Of a DNA stretch of 14,950 bases, positions 8,780-14,950 are shown piece by piece. The first letter of the stretch is position 1; the number at the start of each line of letters is the position of its first letter. Source of the DNA: Amoeboradix gromovi (Eukaryota; Sanchytriomycota; Sanchytriomycetes; Sanchytriales; Sanchytriaceae); NCBI GenBank assembly GCA_018985225.1, contig JADGIF010000201.1, forward strand, positions 1 through 14,950, in the 5' to 3' direction. The notes beneath the pieces were generated by a model. It was not told the origin of the DNA and ran no database searches. It worked only from the letters and a program-made list of their open reading frames with translations. Position numbers and translations under genes: made by a program.

Positions 8780-9781
8780 CTATTTATTGTTCATTTTTGT
8801 CAAACTTTCTAATTCCTTGACATCTTGGTCAAAAGTAAGCCATCCACTTTCTACAACTACTGTTTCTCTAATCAATCTCTTATGTATATCATATAGTCCA
8901 ATGATGTTATTAATATTTTGCACATCTTTATCCAAGATATCTTGCCCATTTGGCTCTCTATTACGCATTTTGCGCACATAGTGATCTAACATGATCAGAA
9001 CAATCCATTTGGCCTGATCCGCTTCCCAGTTATTGAATTCTGGGTCAGTTGTATCTATGTATTCTGCCGCATCTACGAATTTAAAAGCAGCTGCTTTACC
9101 AAACATGTCTTTATTGCAGTATGCAGTGTAGTAAATTCTTAAATTACCAAAGCACTCTTCCGGGCATAATTGCGCCAGTCCGACAAGGAGCTCGAGAGTA
9201 ACAGGATCTGAATTAACAGTCTGCGGTGTTAACGGAATAATGTCTCTTATAAAAAGAGGCCAATCCTTGTCTTTTAGAGACCTAAATAACACAACTAAAT
9301 TTCCTATGAACATGTTAGTATCCGTGATCTTTCTATAAAGATCAAATAGACTCTCTAGACCTGGTACATTTCTATCCAAATTTAAAACAACTAATTTTAC
9401 TTCTTGAAATGAATTAATCTGTTCCTGGGTTGGTGTTGAAGATGCCGCCAAAGTGATGATCTTGTTAAACTTTGAGTTTCTGTCGTATCCAGAATTGCAA
9501 ACTGAACCGTCATCCTGCTTAATATTTCCAGCTTGCAAAGCTTCGTTAGAGCCATGCCGCGGTTCGAAATCAGAAATGCCCAAGTTGCTGCAAGCATTCA
9601 ATATTGTAGATGGATTCGGTTTTTTGGAGAGACTGGCAATGTGTTTGCCATTCTGGCGTATTAAGCGAGGTCCACCGTAATTTAAAGGTGCAAAGAATGG
9701 AGTCATAGTTTGACCAAAAGTTGCTTCCAATTTAGTAATTCTAGGAACTGCAAATAGTAAAAATTCAAAAAGTAAAGGCAT
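8780..9781 (-). CDS. Unrecognised protein with signal-like N-terminus, 333 aa
   Basis: The intact ORF runs from an ATG at 9781 to a TAG at 8780. The N-terminus MPLLFEFLLFAVPRITKLEA is hydrophobic for about 12 residues and is probably a signal peptide. The remainder has several cysteines (for example LCPEECFG and AYCNKD) and a mostly helical second half, compatible with an extracellular protein, but contains no motif I can name. The downstream broken gene (7772-8679) has similar general composition and might be a diverged relative, though I could not align them. Mutual homology with the 405-aa protein at the left end was also not demonstrable by eye. Upstream, 9782-10202 contains no good promoter motif. 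Confidence 0.7.
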   Translation of the reverse strand: MPLLFEFLLFAVPRITKLEATFGQTMTPFFAPLNYGGPRLIRQNGKHIASLSKKPNPSTILNACSNLGISDFEPRHGSNEALQAGNIKQDDGSVCNSGYDRNSKFNKIITLAASSTPTQEQINSFQEVKLVVLNLDRNVPGLESLFDLYRKITDTNMFIGNLVVLFRSLKDKDWPLFIRDIIPLTPQTVNSDPVTLELLVGLAQLCPEECFGNLRIYYTAYCNKDMFGKAAAFKFVDAAEYIDTTDPEFNNWEADQAKWIVLIMLDHYVRKMRNREPNGQDILDKDVQNINNIIGLYDIHKRLIRETVVVESGWLTFDQDVKELESLTKMNNK

Positions 9782-10202
9782 ATGATACTAATAAAACGAG
9801 GGATAGCGGCATGAAATCAGTCATCGATTCTAATTGAATAAATCGTTTATAGCGATTACGTGAGTTTATCCCTTTAATAGCCTTTCTTTGAAAAGCATTG
9901 TAATTGCATAATATTTGACGTTATTTCTTTTCGTTACTGAGAAATGTCTGAAAATCATAACAGTGAGAATATCGTATGTAAAGAGATCACCAAGGGATAG
10001 AGAGTAACAGTGCGCCCTGAATGGTTTTAAATAAAAATTATCCTCCAAAGTGGGGGAGGAAGACATGGTATAATTTAATGAAGCATTTAACGGTCAAAAG
10101 AGTACGTTATGAACGTATTATTCGAGGAAAAAAAACTCATATGGAGTTAGAGAAAATGTCAGTTACAAGTAGATATGCATTAAAACTTGAAATAAATACA
10201 TC
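9782..10202. other. Intergenic stretch left of the complete repeat; short ORF runs into the repeat
   Basis: No supported gene. A plus-strand ATG ORF (10021-10308, 95 aa) begins here with a basic stretch (WGRKTWYNLMKHLTVKRVRY) but its last 35 codons are inside the repeat, so its end is set by the insertion; it may be chance or the front of a disrupted older gene. An overlapping minus-strand 66-aa ORF (9866-10066) is no better. At 9832-9844 the 13-mer AATTGAATAAATC recurs at 14405-14417 with looser similarity beyond, which may be chance in A/T-rich DNA. Confidence 0.4.
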
Positions 10203-10232
10203 TGGGACATCAAATATAAAAACTGGACTAAC
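10203..10232 (+). repeat. Left terminal inverted repeat of the 483-bp element
   Basis: These 30 bases pair with the reverse complement of 10656-10685, differing at three positions. The same terminus, with position 8 also T, ends the left-edge copy at 189. The outermost TGGGACA is identical in all four visible ends, marking the likely true boundary. Confidence 0.65.
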
Positions 10233-10655
10233 TTTCTATAACAACTTGGAATATTATTTCAGCTTTATTAATTTTATGGATTTAAGAGGCGAGTGGGCAT
10301 TCAGCTAGTTGCGGAGTTGACGAGTATAAAAGGAAAATAAATATTCTGTACAGCTATTCTCTTACTCTTTCATTCAATCTTTATTTCAAATAAATATCAC
10401 TATTACTCTGTAAAAACTAGAATAGATAAGAGTAATGATGTAAGTATAACATTACAAAATGACTCTAGAAAAGAGTACCGTCTAAGAAAATGCACCTTTT
10501 GATTAGATGCTCAAAGACCTCATATATTTGAACGAGATGCAGGGTCTTCTAGTTTTATTTTAAAAGAGGAATACAATCAATGAAAGAAAACTGGTATAAT
10601 AAAAGATCTTTTATTAATGATAGCATTCCTCCGTATGGTGCACCTTTAAAAACGA

Positions 10656-10685
10656 GTTAGTCTAGTTTTTATGTTTGGTGTCCCA
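10656..10685 (-). repeat. Right terminal inverted repeat of the 483-bp element
   Basis: Reverse complement of the left terminus with about 27/30 identity. The right-edge copy at 14754 starts with the same arm-B version (TGGGACACCAAA), so the two arms carry arm-specific variants of the terminus. This suggests both arms have been inherited together through several copies. Confidence 0.65.
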
Positions 10686-10716
10686 TATTAGTATTAGTTT
10701 TTCACACTTTGGAGTA

Positions 10717-11379
10717 ATGAATAAAAAAACGATCGCAATTTCTGTTGCTGTCGGCACACTTCTCAGTATCGTTCACTTAGCCAGATACTACTATTCCAAA
10801 AAGCAAAAAAGACCCACTTTTGACACAGAATCCGTTTGTAGAGATGTCATGCTACGATTTAATGACTTTTTTCCAAACACTCTTAGTATCCCGCAGCCTA
10901 ATAAGTTCACAATAATCCCATTTCATCAACTCTTTCTTTCGAAAAACAGTAACCACTTTATTCATAGCACACTACGTAAATCTGACTGCTTAAATGATAT
11001 GATCTATGTTTATCCAGTCGAGATGGACCAAGATGCACCAAAATCCATGATAGTATTAATTAAGCTGGGAAAAGCTGTTGACGGATATTACCAGATTACT
11101 CATGGTGGATTGACGGCTGCCATTTGTGATGATATGTTTGGCGCATTATTTTTCAAATCTCAAGTACAACAGTTGGACCCGAATGGTCACATGAAGAACG
11201 GGGTTACTGCAAACCTTAATATAGATTATAGGAAGCCCGTTGTCCCCGGAAAATGGATTATTTGGGTTGGGTGCATTCATAAAGTTGAAAACAGAAAGAC
11301 TTTTTTGCTATGCAAAGTATTGAACTTAGATTCTGAGATATTGGCTGAAGGCTCGTGTTTGTTTATAACACCAAAATAG
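10717..11379 (+). CDS. Membrane-anchored hotdog-fold (PaaI/4HBT-type) thioesterase-like protein
   Basis: The 220-aa product starts at the ATG 10717; the open frame extends further left into the repeat but without an ATG. Residues 4-26 form a hydrophobic segment followed by YYYSKKQKR, a signal-anchor or mitochondrial inner-membrane-type N-terminus. The C-terminal half is a 4HBT hotdog domain: ITHGGLTAAICDDMFGALFF (127-146) with the HGG and following Asp that form the PaaI-type active site, then TANLNIDYRKPVVPG and a final strand ending in GSCLF. PaaI-type hotdog enzymes hydrolyse acyl-CoA thioesters; the fungal anchored members resemble yeast Fmp10, found in mitochondria. The substrate is unknown. 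The ATG lies 31 bp after the end of the repeat, so the 5' UTR and promoter are partly or wholly repeat-derived. AATAAA follows the stop at 11385-11390. Confidence 0.85.
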   Translation: MNKKTIAISVAVGTLLSIVHLARYYYSKKQKRPTFDTESVCRDVMLRFNDFFPNTLSIPQPNKFTIIPFHQLFLSKNSNHFIHSTLRKSDCLNDMIYVYPVEMDQDAPKSMIVLIKLGKAVDGYYQITHGGLTAAICDDMFGALFFKSQVQQLDPNGHMKNGVTANLNIDYRKPVVPGKWIIWVGCIHKVENRKTFLLCKVLNLDSEILAEGSCLFITPK

Positions 11380-11600
11380 CTATTAATAAATTAAACCTGG
11401 TTTACTTTTGTTAGTTTGTTTAACAAACCTTCCATAATTAGGGATACCTCACTCTTGAGGCTTTGTAATAGCAAGGGAACAAGTAACCAGACAACGTTCG
11501 TTTTGACAATCCACATATAATCCATTTGTTATTAGATTTATTACAACTCCAAGACTTATAATTAAGATAGAGAGCGCAATAAAATACGCAATTTGTTTAT
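11380..11600. other. 3' flank without a gene
   Basis: This holds the probable poly(A) region of the hotdog gene (AATAAA 11385-11390) and a small palindrome around 11414-11428 (GTTTGTTTAACAAAC) that could form a hairpin. I see no ORF or RNA gene here. Confidence 0.4.
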
Positions 11601-11912
11601 TCAAGAAGAAGCAAACTTACTCGTTGATACTGTATCTTTTGAGGACAAAATATTTCGTGAAGTACCCTGTGAATTTAATCTGCTGTTTAACTCTTTCTTA
11701 AATTCTCTCTTAAATGGAGCCCTCTGCATTACGAATCCCAAGAAGGTTATGTCCATAACAAATCTAACGAATAAACTTATCCATTGGGACATTGAGAAAT
11801 CAAACATTTTTTGCAATGGGTCAGAAATATAAGTTGGTGATGAGTATAGCAATTCCGTGCCCGGTTCCTCTATGCTACTTGTCTTTGAAGTCCTAGATGT
11901 TCCTAAATTAGC
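11601..11912 (-). other. Possible out-of-frame C-terminal tail of the LRR gene
   Basis: This minus-strand frame is open from 11912 to a stop at 11601, starting right where the LRR ORF ends, offset by one base. It has no ATG near its start. The translation opens Ser/Thr-rich (TSRTSKTSSIEEPGTELLYS), like the end of the LRR protein, then has a hydrophobic stretch (WISLFVRFVMDITFLGFVM) and a basic tail (KREFKKELNSR). That is the order expected for stalk, membrane segment and cytosolic tail, but the hydrophobic stretch contains Arg and Asp and is a poor helix. A plus-strand ORF (11593-11832) overlaps it and is probably a shadow. Confidence 0.35.
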
Positions 11913-13125
11913 TCAAACTACTTTTAAGAGAGGTCGACAAAAACTTAACAGATGATTTTAGAGTTTGAGTAAGTAATGGGTGCGTTGAAATAATGAAACC
12001 TGACACAGTAGAGGAGGTATTTGGTTCTGATAAATATCCTGTATCCAGCATTATACTTGAAGTTTCACTAGATAGATTGCTATAAGTATTGTTAAAAGTA
12101 TATAGGCTGGTGACAGAATTAGAATAGGATTTGGTTGTAAAATACGACGACAAAGTTCGACTTGTTGATGATAGTCTTGATATCGTTATTGGCAACAAAG
12201 CAGCACTGTATATACCAGTCATCACACATCCCTGTAGCTGAGGGTCATTAGCATGCTCTAACAAAGGAGTGTATGATATTATACAAGTAGCCATTGCCGC
12301 AGTATCGTGAAAAACAACCTCAGTAAACAGTTGGTATTCAATTTTAAAAGAAATTGGTGACCATAGTTCTACTTTGCCTGTGAAACGATTTCCTGGTAAG
12401 AATCCGATATGAAAATACAGCATACCGCTAGGAATCGTTGGTAATGTTCCGTTCATTCGGTTATCACCAATGTATAGGACGTACAAACTTGGAGGTAGTG
12501 GTGGTAAGGTCCCTGTTAAGCTATTTGACCATCCATTAAAAGTAGTCAACGATGCGGGAAGCGACCTTGGAAATGGGCAAGATATCTTGTTGCTGTGGAA
12601 TTGAAAAGATTGGATGTTTGGAGGGAATTGAGGCAAAACACCAGTCAACTTGTTATATCCAACGTTGATGAATGTCAAGGAATCTGGCAAAGGATTGGGA
12701 ATACTACCAGTTATAGCAGCAGTTGCGGCAGTATTATGTAGATCTAGGGACTCTAAAGAGCTAGGCAAATACTGGCCCAAAATAGTTCCATCAAGGTTCA
12801 TTCCTGACCAGTTTATACCGACTACAGTATCGCCATAACAGGTAATGCCTGAAGCACTGCAACAATCATTTTGTACTTGACTATAAACAAATGGCTGCTT
12901 TGTGTTTAAATGTAAACCTATTGCTAATTTTTCTAGCTTTTGACAATCCGTTAAAGATACTGTAGCTGAACTTGTTGACCATGTGGCACTGCTGTTTGTT
13001 AGTGATGATGAGGGCAACAAATTGACTGCAGAACTAGTGTAATAGTCAATAGTATTTGAGGCAATTGTTGATTGGAGTTGGTCAGTAGATGAAACACTTT
13101 TAATCAAACTGAACAAGAAGCTCAT
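11908..13125 (-). CDS. Secreted or surface LRR protein with Ser/Thr-rich tail
   Basis: The 405-aa ORF starts MSFLFSLIKS (13125), a short hydrophobic start that may be a weak signal peptide. A Ser/Thr-rich stretch (35-57) precedes a plant-type LRR N-cap: DC at 60-61 and NDCCSASGITC at 87-96 with the VVGINWSGMNLDGT start of the first repeat. Four or five LRRs follow (about 120-260), with LP-S-L-x-x-L-x-x-x-x-N-x-L/M-x-G-x-L-P periods such as SLTFINVGYNKLTGVLP and SLYVLYIGDNRMNGTLP. Pro-rich LPPLPPS linkers are typical of fungal extracellular LRR proteins. The C-terminal 100 residues are Ser/Thr-rich, probably an O-glycosylated stalk. No GPI signal ends this frame; a hydrophobic stretch occurs only in the next frame (11601-11912), so the gene may be truncated by a frameshift or carry a 3' intron. 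Likely a cell-surface recognition or adhesion protein; the ligand is unknown. Confidence 0.82.
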   Translation of the reverse strand: MSFLFSLIKSVSSTDQLQSTIASNTIDYYTSSAVNLLPSSSLTNSSATWSTSSATVSLTDCQKLEKLAIGLHLNTKQPFVYSQVQNDCCSASGITCYGDTVVGINWSGMNLDGTILGQYLPSSLESLDLHNTAATAAITGSIPNPLPDSLTFINVGYNKLTGVLPQFPPNIQSFQFHSNKISCPFPRSLPASLTTFNGWSNSLTGTLPPLPPSLYVLYIGDNRMNGTLPTIPSGMLYFHIGFLPGNRFTGKVELWSPISFKIEYQLFTEVVFHDTAAMATCIISYTPLLEHANDPQLQGCVMTGIYSAALLPITISRLSSTSRTLSSYFTTKSYSNSVTSLYTFNNTYSNLSSETSSIMLDTGYLSEPNTSSTVSGFIISTHPLLTQTLKSSVKFLSTSLKSSLS

Positions 13126-13289
13126 TTCAAATGCTGACCATGATGAAGTTTTAATTCCATGTTCCTCATTCTTGATTGGATTTTAAAGCCACTTAATCGT
13201 CGATCGATTTAGTAATACCAAATACAATGTGGTCGCTGACTAGCACTGAGACTTGACATTCAAATTAAATCATAAAATTCATTTATTTC

Positions 13290-14090
13290 TCAATTTTGTG
13301 CCTGCTCAGCTTGCGGTGAATCTACACGATCAACGTCCTTACCAGCGGGAACAGTGCTCCAACCTGTTGGTGATAACTCACGTTGAACAGGTTTGTCAAT
13401 TCTTTCTTCACCCCTTCCACGGTCTTCGCGTCTTTCATCTCTTCTGTCATCACGACGTGGCTGATACTCTCTTCGCTCATCCCTTCTGTCGTAATTACCT
13501 CCTCGTCTATCATCCCGTTCTCGATAATTTGGGCGATAGTTATCACGAGGAACTGGACTACGACTTCTTGCTCTCTCATTTCTAGGCTCAGAGCACTCAT
13601 AAGATTTGTGTCCTACCTTTTTACAGTTGAAACAACTGATAGGGCGTCTCTCGTAACTGCCGGGTGGCCCGTCTCGTCTAGAGTCATTACGGGAGGGATA
13701 ACCACGATCATCGCGTCTAACATCCCTACCATACTCCCTTGAGTTTCTGCGATCATCAAATCTATCATTACCACCGTCAGGGCAGAAACGAGCCACATGT
13801 CCAACTTTTTTACATTTAAAACATTCTCTCTCATCTTGGCCAAGATCTCTTGAGTATGGTCCAGGACCTTTGCATGGCTCCACTACAATTCTATCAGTGC
13901 CCATTGTATAGCCATCCAAGCTTCGAATAGCCTCTTGACCGCTGGCATCCTCTGAGAAAGATAGAAATGCATAATTTCTTTTTAAAGCAAGTTGGGAAAT
14001 GTTACCATACTTACTGAATAAGTTGCGTAACTCGTCCTCTCGGATATCACTTGGCAATCTACCAACAAACAACTTGGCCGAAGAGCTCAT
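13290..14090 (-). CDS. RNA-binding protein: RRM, two CCHC zinc knuckles and arginine-rich tail
   Basis: The 266-aa product begins at the ATG 14090 (MSSSAKLFVGRLP), the normal short lead into an RRM; an in-frame ATG at 14114 would add eight residues. RRM spans about 4-72 with RNP2 LFVGRL (7-12) and RNP1 KRNYAFLSF (37-45). Two CCHC knuckles follow: C90, C93, H98, C103 and C153, C156, H161, C166. Between and after them are Arg/Asp/Tyr-rich repeats (RDDRR, RDERRE, GRGEER), an intrinsically disordered RNA-binding or condensate-prone region, with a small SRSRSP patch (about 175-180). The order RRM, CCHC, CCHC, RS-like tail resembles SR-type splicing and mRNA-export factors. Upstream on the minus strand TATAAATA lies at about 14177-14170. 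A minus-strand AATAAA (complement of 13282-13287) follows the stop. The GTATGT just after the upstream ATG looks like a splice donor but no intron is needed. Confidence 0.88.
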   Translation of the reverse strand: MSSSAKLFVGRLPSDIREDELRNLFSKYGNISQLALKRNYAFLSFSEDASGQEAIRSLDGYTMGTDRIVVEPCKGPGPYSRDLGQDERECFKCKKVGHVARFCPDGGNDRFDDRRNSREYGRDVRRDDRGYPSRNDSRRDGPPGSYERRPISCFNCKKVGHKSYECSEPRNERARSRSPVPRDNYRPNYRERDDRRGGNYDRRDERREYQPRRDDRRDERREDRGRGEERIDKPVQRELSPTGWSTVPAGKDVDRVDSPQAEQAQN

Positions 14091-14464
14091 TGTAACAGGG
14101 GGGAGACATACCATGTCGACTAAACCGTCTTAAGATCCAAACAAGTTCAACATTTCCCCGGCTATGGCTTATTTATAAAAACAGATTCTGTTCCAGATAA
14201 TTTAATGGATAATATTGCTATTTTAAATATGTGATTGTACCTTGGAAATTTTCTCACAGTCTTGTTTTACAATTTCTCGATACCACGCTAGAAAGTGTAG
14301 CGGGCATCACTATGAAATTTGAAGGCAAAAGCTTTATTGTAATAAGAATAGCTTTACTTAAATGCACTCATATGCTGGTTGCACCTTGAGCAGCTATCAA
14401 TTTCAATTGAATAAATCATTTGTACTGATTTCATGAGCTTTAATGTCATAAAAAAGTGAAAGGA
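14091..14464. other. 5' flank of the RRM gene; no other gene seen
   Basis: The stretch contains a minus-strand TATA-like sequence (TTTATAAATA, complement of 14170-14179) about 80 bp before the RRM gene start, a reasonable promoter position. The rest is A/T-rich with no ORF, tRNA or repeat that I can support. Translations of the minus strand beyond the LINE-like relic show no further reverse-transcriptase motif. Confidence 0.4.
14170..14179 (-). promoter_or_regulatory. Possible TATA box of the RRM gene
   Basis: The complement reads TTTATAAATA, 80-90 bp upstream of the ATG at 14090. The spacing suits a yeast-like promoter, but the region is A/T-rich and such matches arise by chance. Confidence 0.3.
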
Positions 14465-14753
14465 TCAGTTTAAAGTAATAAATAATTTAGTGGCCAAACT
14501 TGTACGAGGTGCGGTACTCTCAAGAAACCAGTTAGGAGACATGTGCATGTACAAACTGTTGTTAAGAAGTGGGTTATGAATATGTTGCAGTAAGTAAAAT
14601 ATGATTGAAGTATATGCATCCTTGTTTAATCCCGCCTGAGGGTGGTGGAATGTTAGCAATCACCGTAACGGAGTGACTACCATTGTCAGTTTCTCTGTGG
14701 AAACTCCCGATTTTCTGGGGAATCAGGACTTTTAATGAAAACAGGATCTCATA
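14465..14753 (-). pseudogene. Probable LINE-type reverse transcriptase remnant, frame-broken
   Basis: On the minus strand one frame is open from the repeat boundary (14753) to a TAA at 14576-14574 and includes PPSGGIKQGC (about 14645-14616). The S-G-x-x-Q-G-C/D pattern is the conserved start of reverse-transcriptase motif 4 in LINE-type elements. The expected continuation (S-P-x-L-F-N-x-x, then a helix) is found in the overlapping frame 14465-14659 as YTSIIFYLLQHIHNPLL. A small indel near 14616 would therefore separate two halves of one RT motif. The catalytic YADD box is not found downstream, so the piece is short and old. The arm-B repeat starts immediately to the right, so the relic is cut by the repeat or its boundary is the insertion point. 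This is a motif call by eye. Confidence 0.45.
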
Positions 14754-14950
14754 TGGGACACCAAATATAAAAACTACACTAACTCATTTTTAAAGGTGCT
14801 CTATACGGATGAAATGCTATCATTAATAAAAGATCTTCTATCATACCAATTTTCTTTCATTACTTTCAATCCCCTCTTCAAAATAAAACTAGAAGACCCT
14901 GCATCTCGTTCAAATATGAGGTCTTTGAGCATCTAATCAAAAGGTGCATT
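14754..14950 (+). mobile_element. Truncated copy (arm B) of the TGGGACA-ended inverted-repeat element
   Basis: Starts TGGGACACCAAATATAAAAA and matches the reverse complement of 10489-10685 almost continuously to the window edge (197 bp against 197 bp). Small differences include substitutions near 14795-14800 and single-base changes throughout. The copy must extend past the window, where arm A would be expected. It has the same orientation as the left-edge copy and the opposite orientation to the complete copy. It abuts the LINE-like relic. Confidence 0.75.

Larger units (their letters stand above)
10203..10685. mobile_element. Complete 483-bp element with about 30-bp terminal inverted repeats (MITE-like)
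   Basis: The left end reads TGGGACATCAAA..ATAAAAACT..ACTAAC; the reverse complement of the right end reads TGGGACACCAAA..ATAAAAACT..ACTAAC, about 27 of 30 identical. Inside these termini the two arms differ. Arm A (10203-10400) recurs inverted at 1-189; arm B (10489-10685) recurs inverted at 14754-14950. The 88 bp between (10401-10488) is not seen elsewhere in the window. No ORF of transposase size is present, so it is non-autonomous. No clear target-site duplication flanks it (left ...ATACATC, right TATTAGT). Arm A has a TATAAAAGG box (10323-10331) followed by A/T-rich sequence, which also makes two head-to-head solo LTRs a possible alternative. The right end lies 31 bp before the ATG of the hotdog gene. 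Confidence 0.7.

Noticed and set aside
9831-9865. Second dispersed repeat shared with 14404-14440
   Set aside because: The shared exact core is 13 bases in A/T-rich DNA, which can occur by chance in a window of this size.
10021-10308. 95-aa ORF as a real gene
   Set aside because: Its last third is coded by the repeat and I recognise nothing in it.
11593-11832. 79-aa plus-strand ORF
   Set aside because: It overlaps the minus-strand frame that better continues the LRR gene and has no recognisable features.
13253-13843. Several long ORFs overlapping the RRM gene (13253-13585, 13322-13600, 13383-13742, 13613-13843)
   Set aside because: These are shadows produced by the Arg/Asp-repeat composition of the RRM/CCHC gene.
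14098-14114. Intron donor GTATGT after the first ATG of the RRM gene
   Set aside because: The frame runs straight into the RRM with a normal start at 14090, so no intron is needed.
1-14950. CRISPR arrays, tRNA or rRNA genes
   Set aside because: No regularly spaced direct repeats and no cloverleaf-like or rRNA-like stretches were recognised on either strand by eye.

Overview
The window looks like nuclear DNA of a fungus. The genes are compact and mostly intronless, AATAAA-type signals lie just after several stop codons, and the gene set fits a fungus: an Mpe1/RBBP6-type mRNA 3'-end factor, an OCH1-like GT32 glycosyltransferase, a CAP10-like GT90 glycosyltransferase, a membrane-anchored hotdog-fold protein, an RRM/zinc-knuckle RNA-binding protein and a secreted Ser/Thr-rich LRR protein. 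A yeast-like ascomycete or an early-diverging fungus are both possible; the sequence does not settle the lineage. All three stop codons are used as terminators, so the standard code is assumed.

Layout, left to right. 1-189 is the end of a repeat that runs off the window. 233-1450 (-) encodes an unrecognised secreted protein. 1451-2486 has no convincing gene. 2487-4244 (+) is a GT90 enzyme. 4310-4690 (-) is a decayed reading frame with in-frame stops, followed by a short cupin-like ORF (4936-5193, -). 5347-6498 (+) is a GT32 enzyme, converging on the Mpe1-like gene (6519-7670, -). 7772-8679 (-) is a broken gene with a frameshift, an in-frame stop and no start. 8780-9781 (-) is a second unrecognised protein with a signal-like N-terminus. 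10203-10685 is a complete copy of the repeat, ending 31 bp before the ATG of the hotdog gene (10717-11379, +). 11908-13125 (-) is the LRR protein, with a shifted-frame tail at 11601-11912. 13290-14090 (-) is the RRM/CCHC protein. 14465-14753 (-) resembles a frame-broken LINE reverse-transcriptase remnant, abutting a third repeat copy that runs off the right edge (14754-14950).

How the parts relate. The two glycosyltransferases are type II membrane proteins about 1.1 kb apart on one strand and could both act in Golgi glycan synthesis. The Mpe1-like and RRM/CCHC proteins are housekeeping RNA factors. The rest has the character of a fast-evolving accessory region: orphan secreted proteins, three broken genes or relics, and three copies of one terminal-inverted-repeat element. 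The main unusual signals are that element (two unlike arms sharing about 30-bp termini TGGGACA...TGTCCCA), its position as the 5' flank of the hotdog gene, and the several degraded genes.
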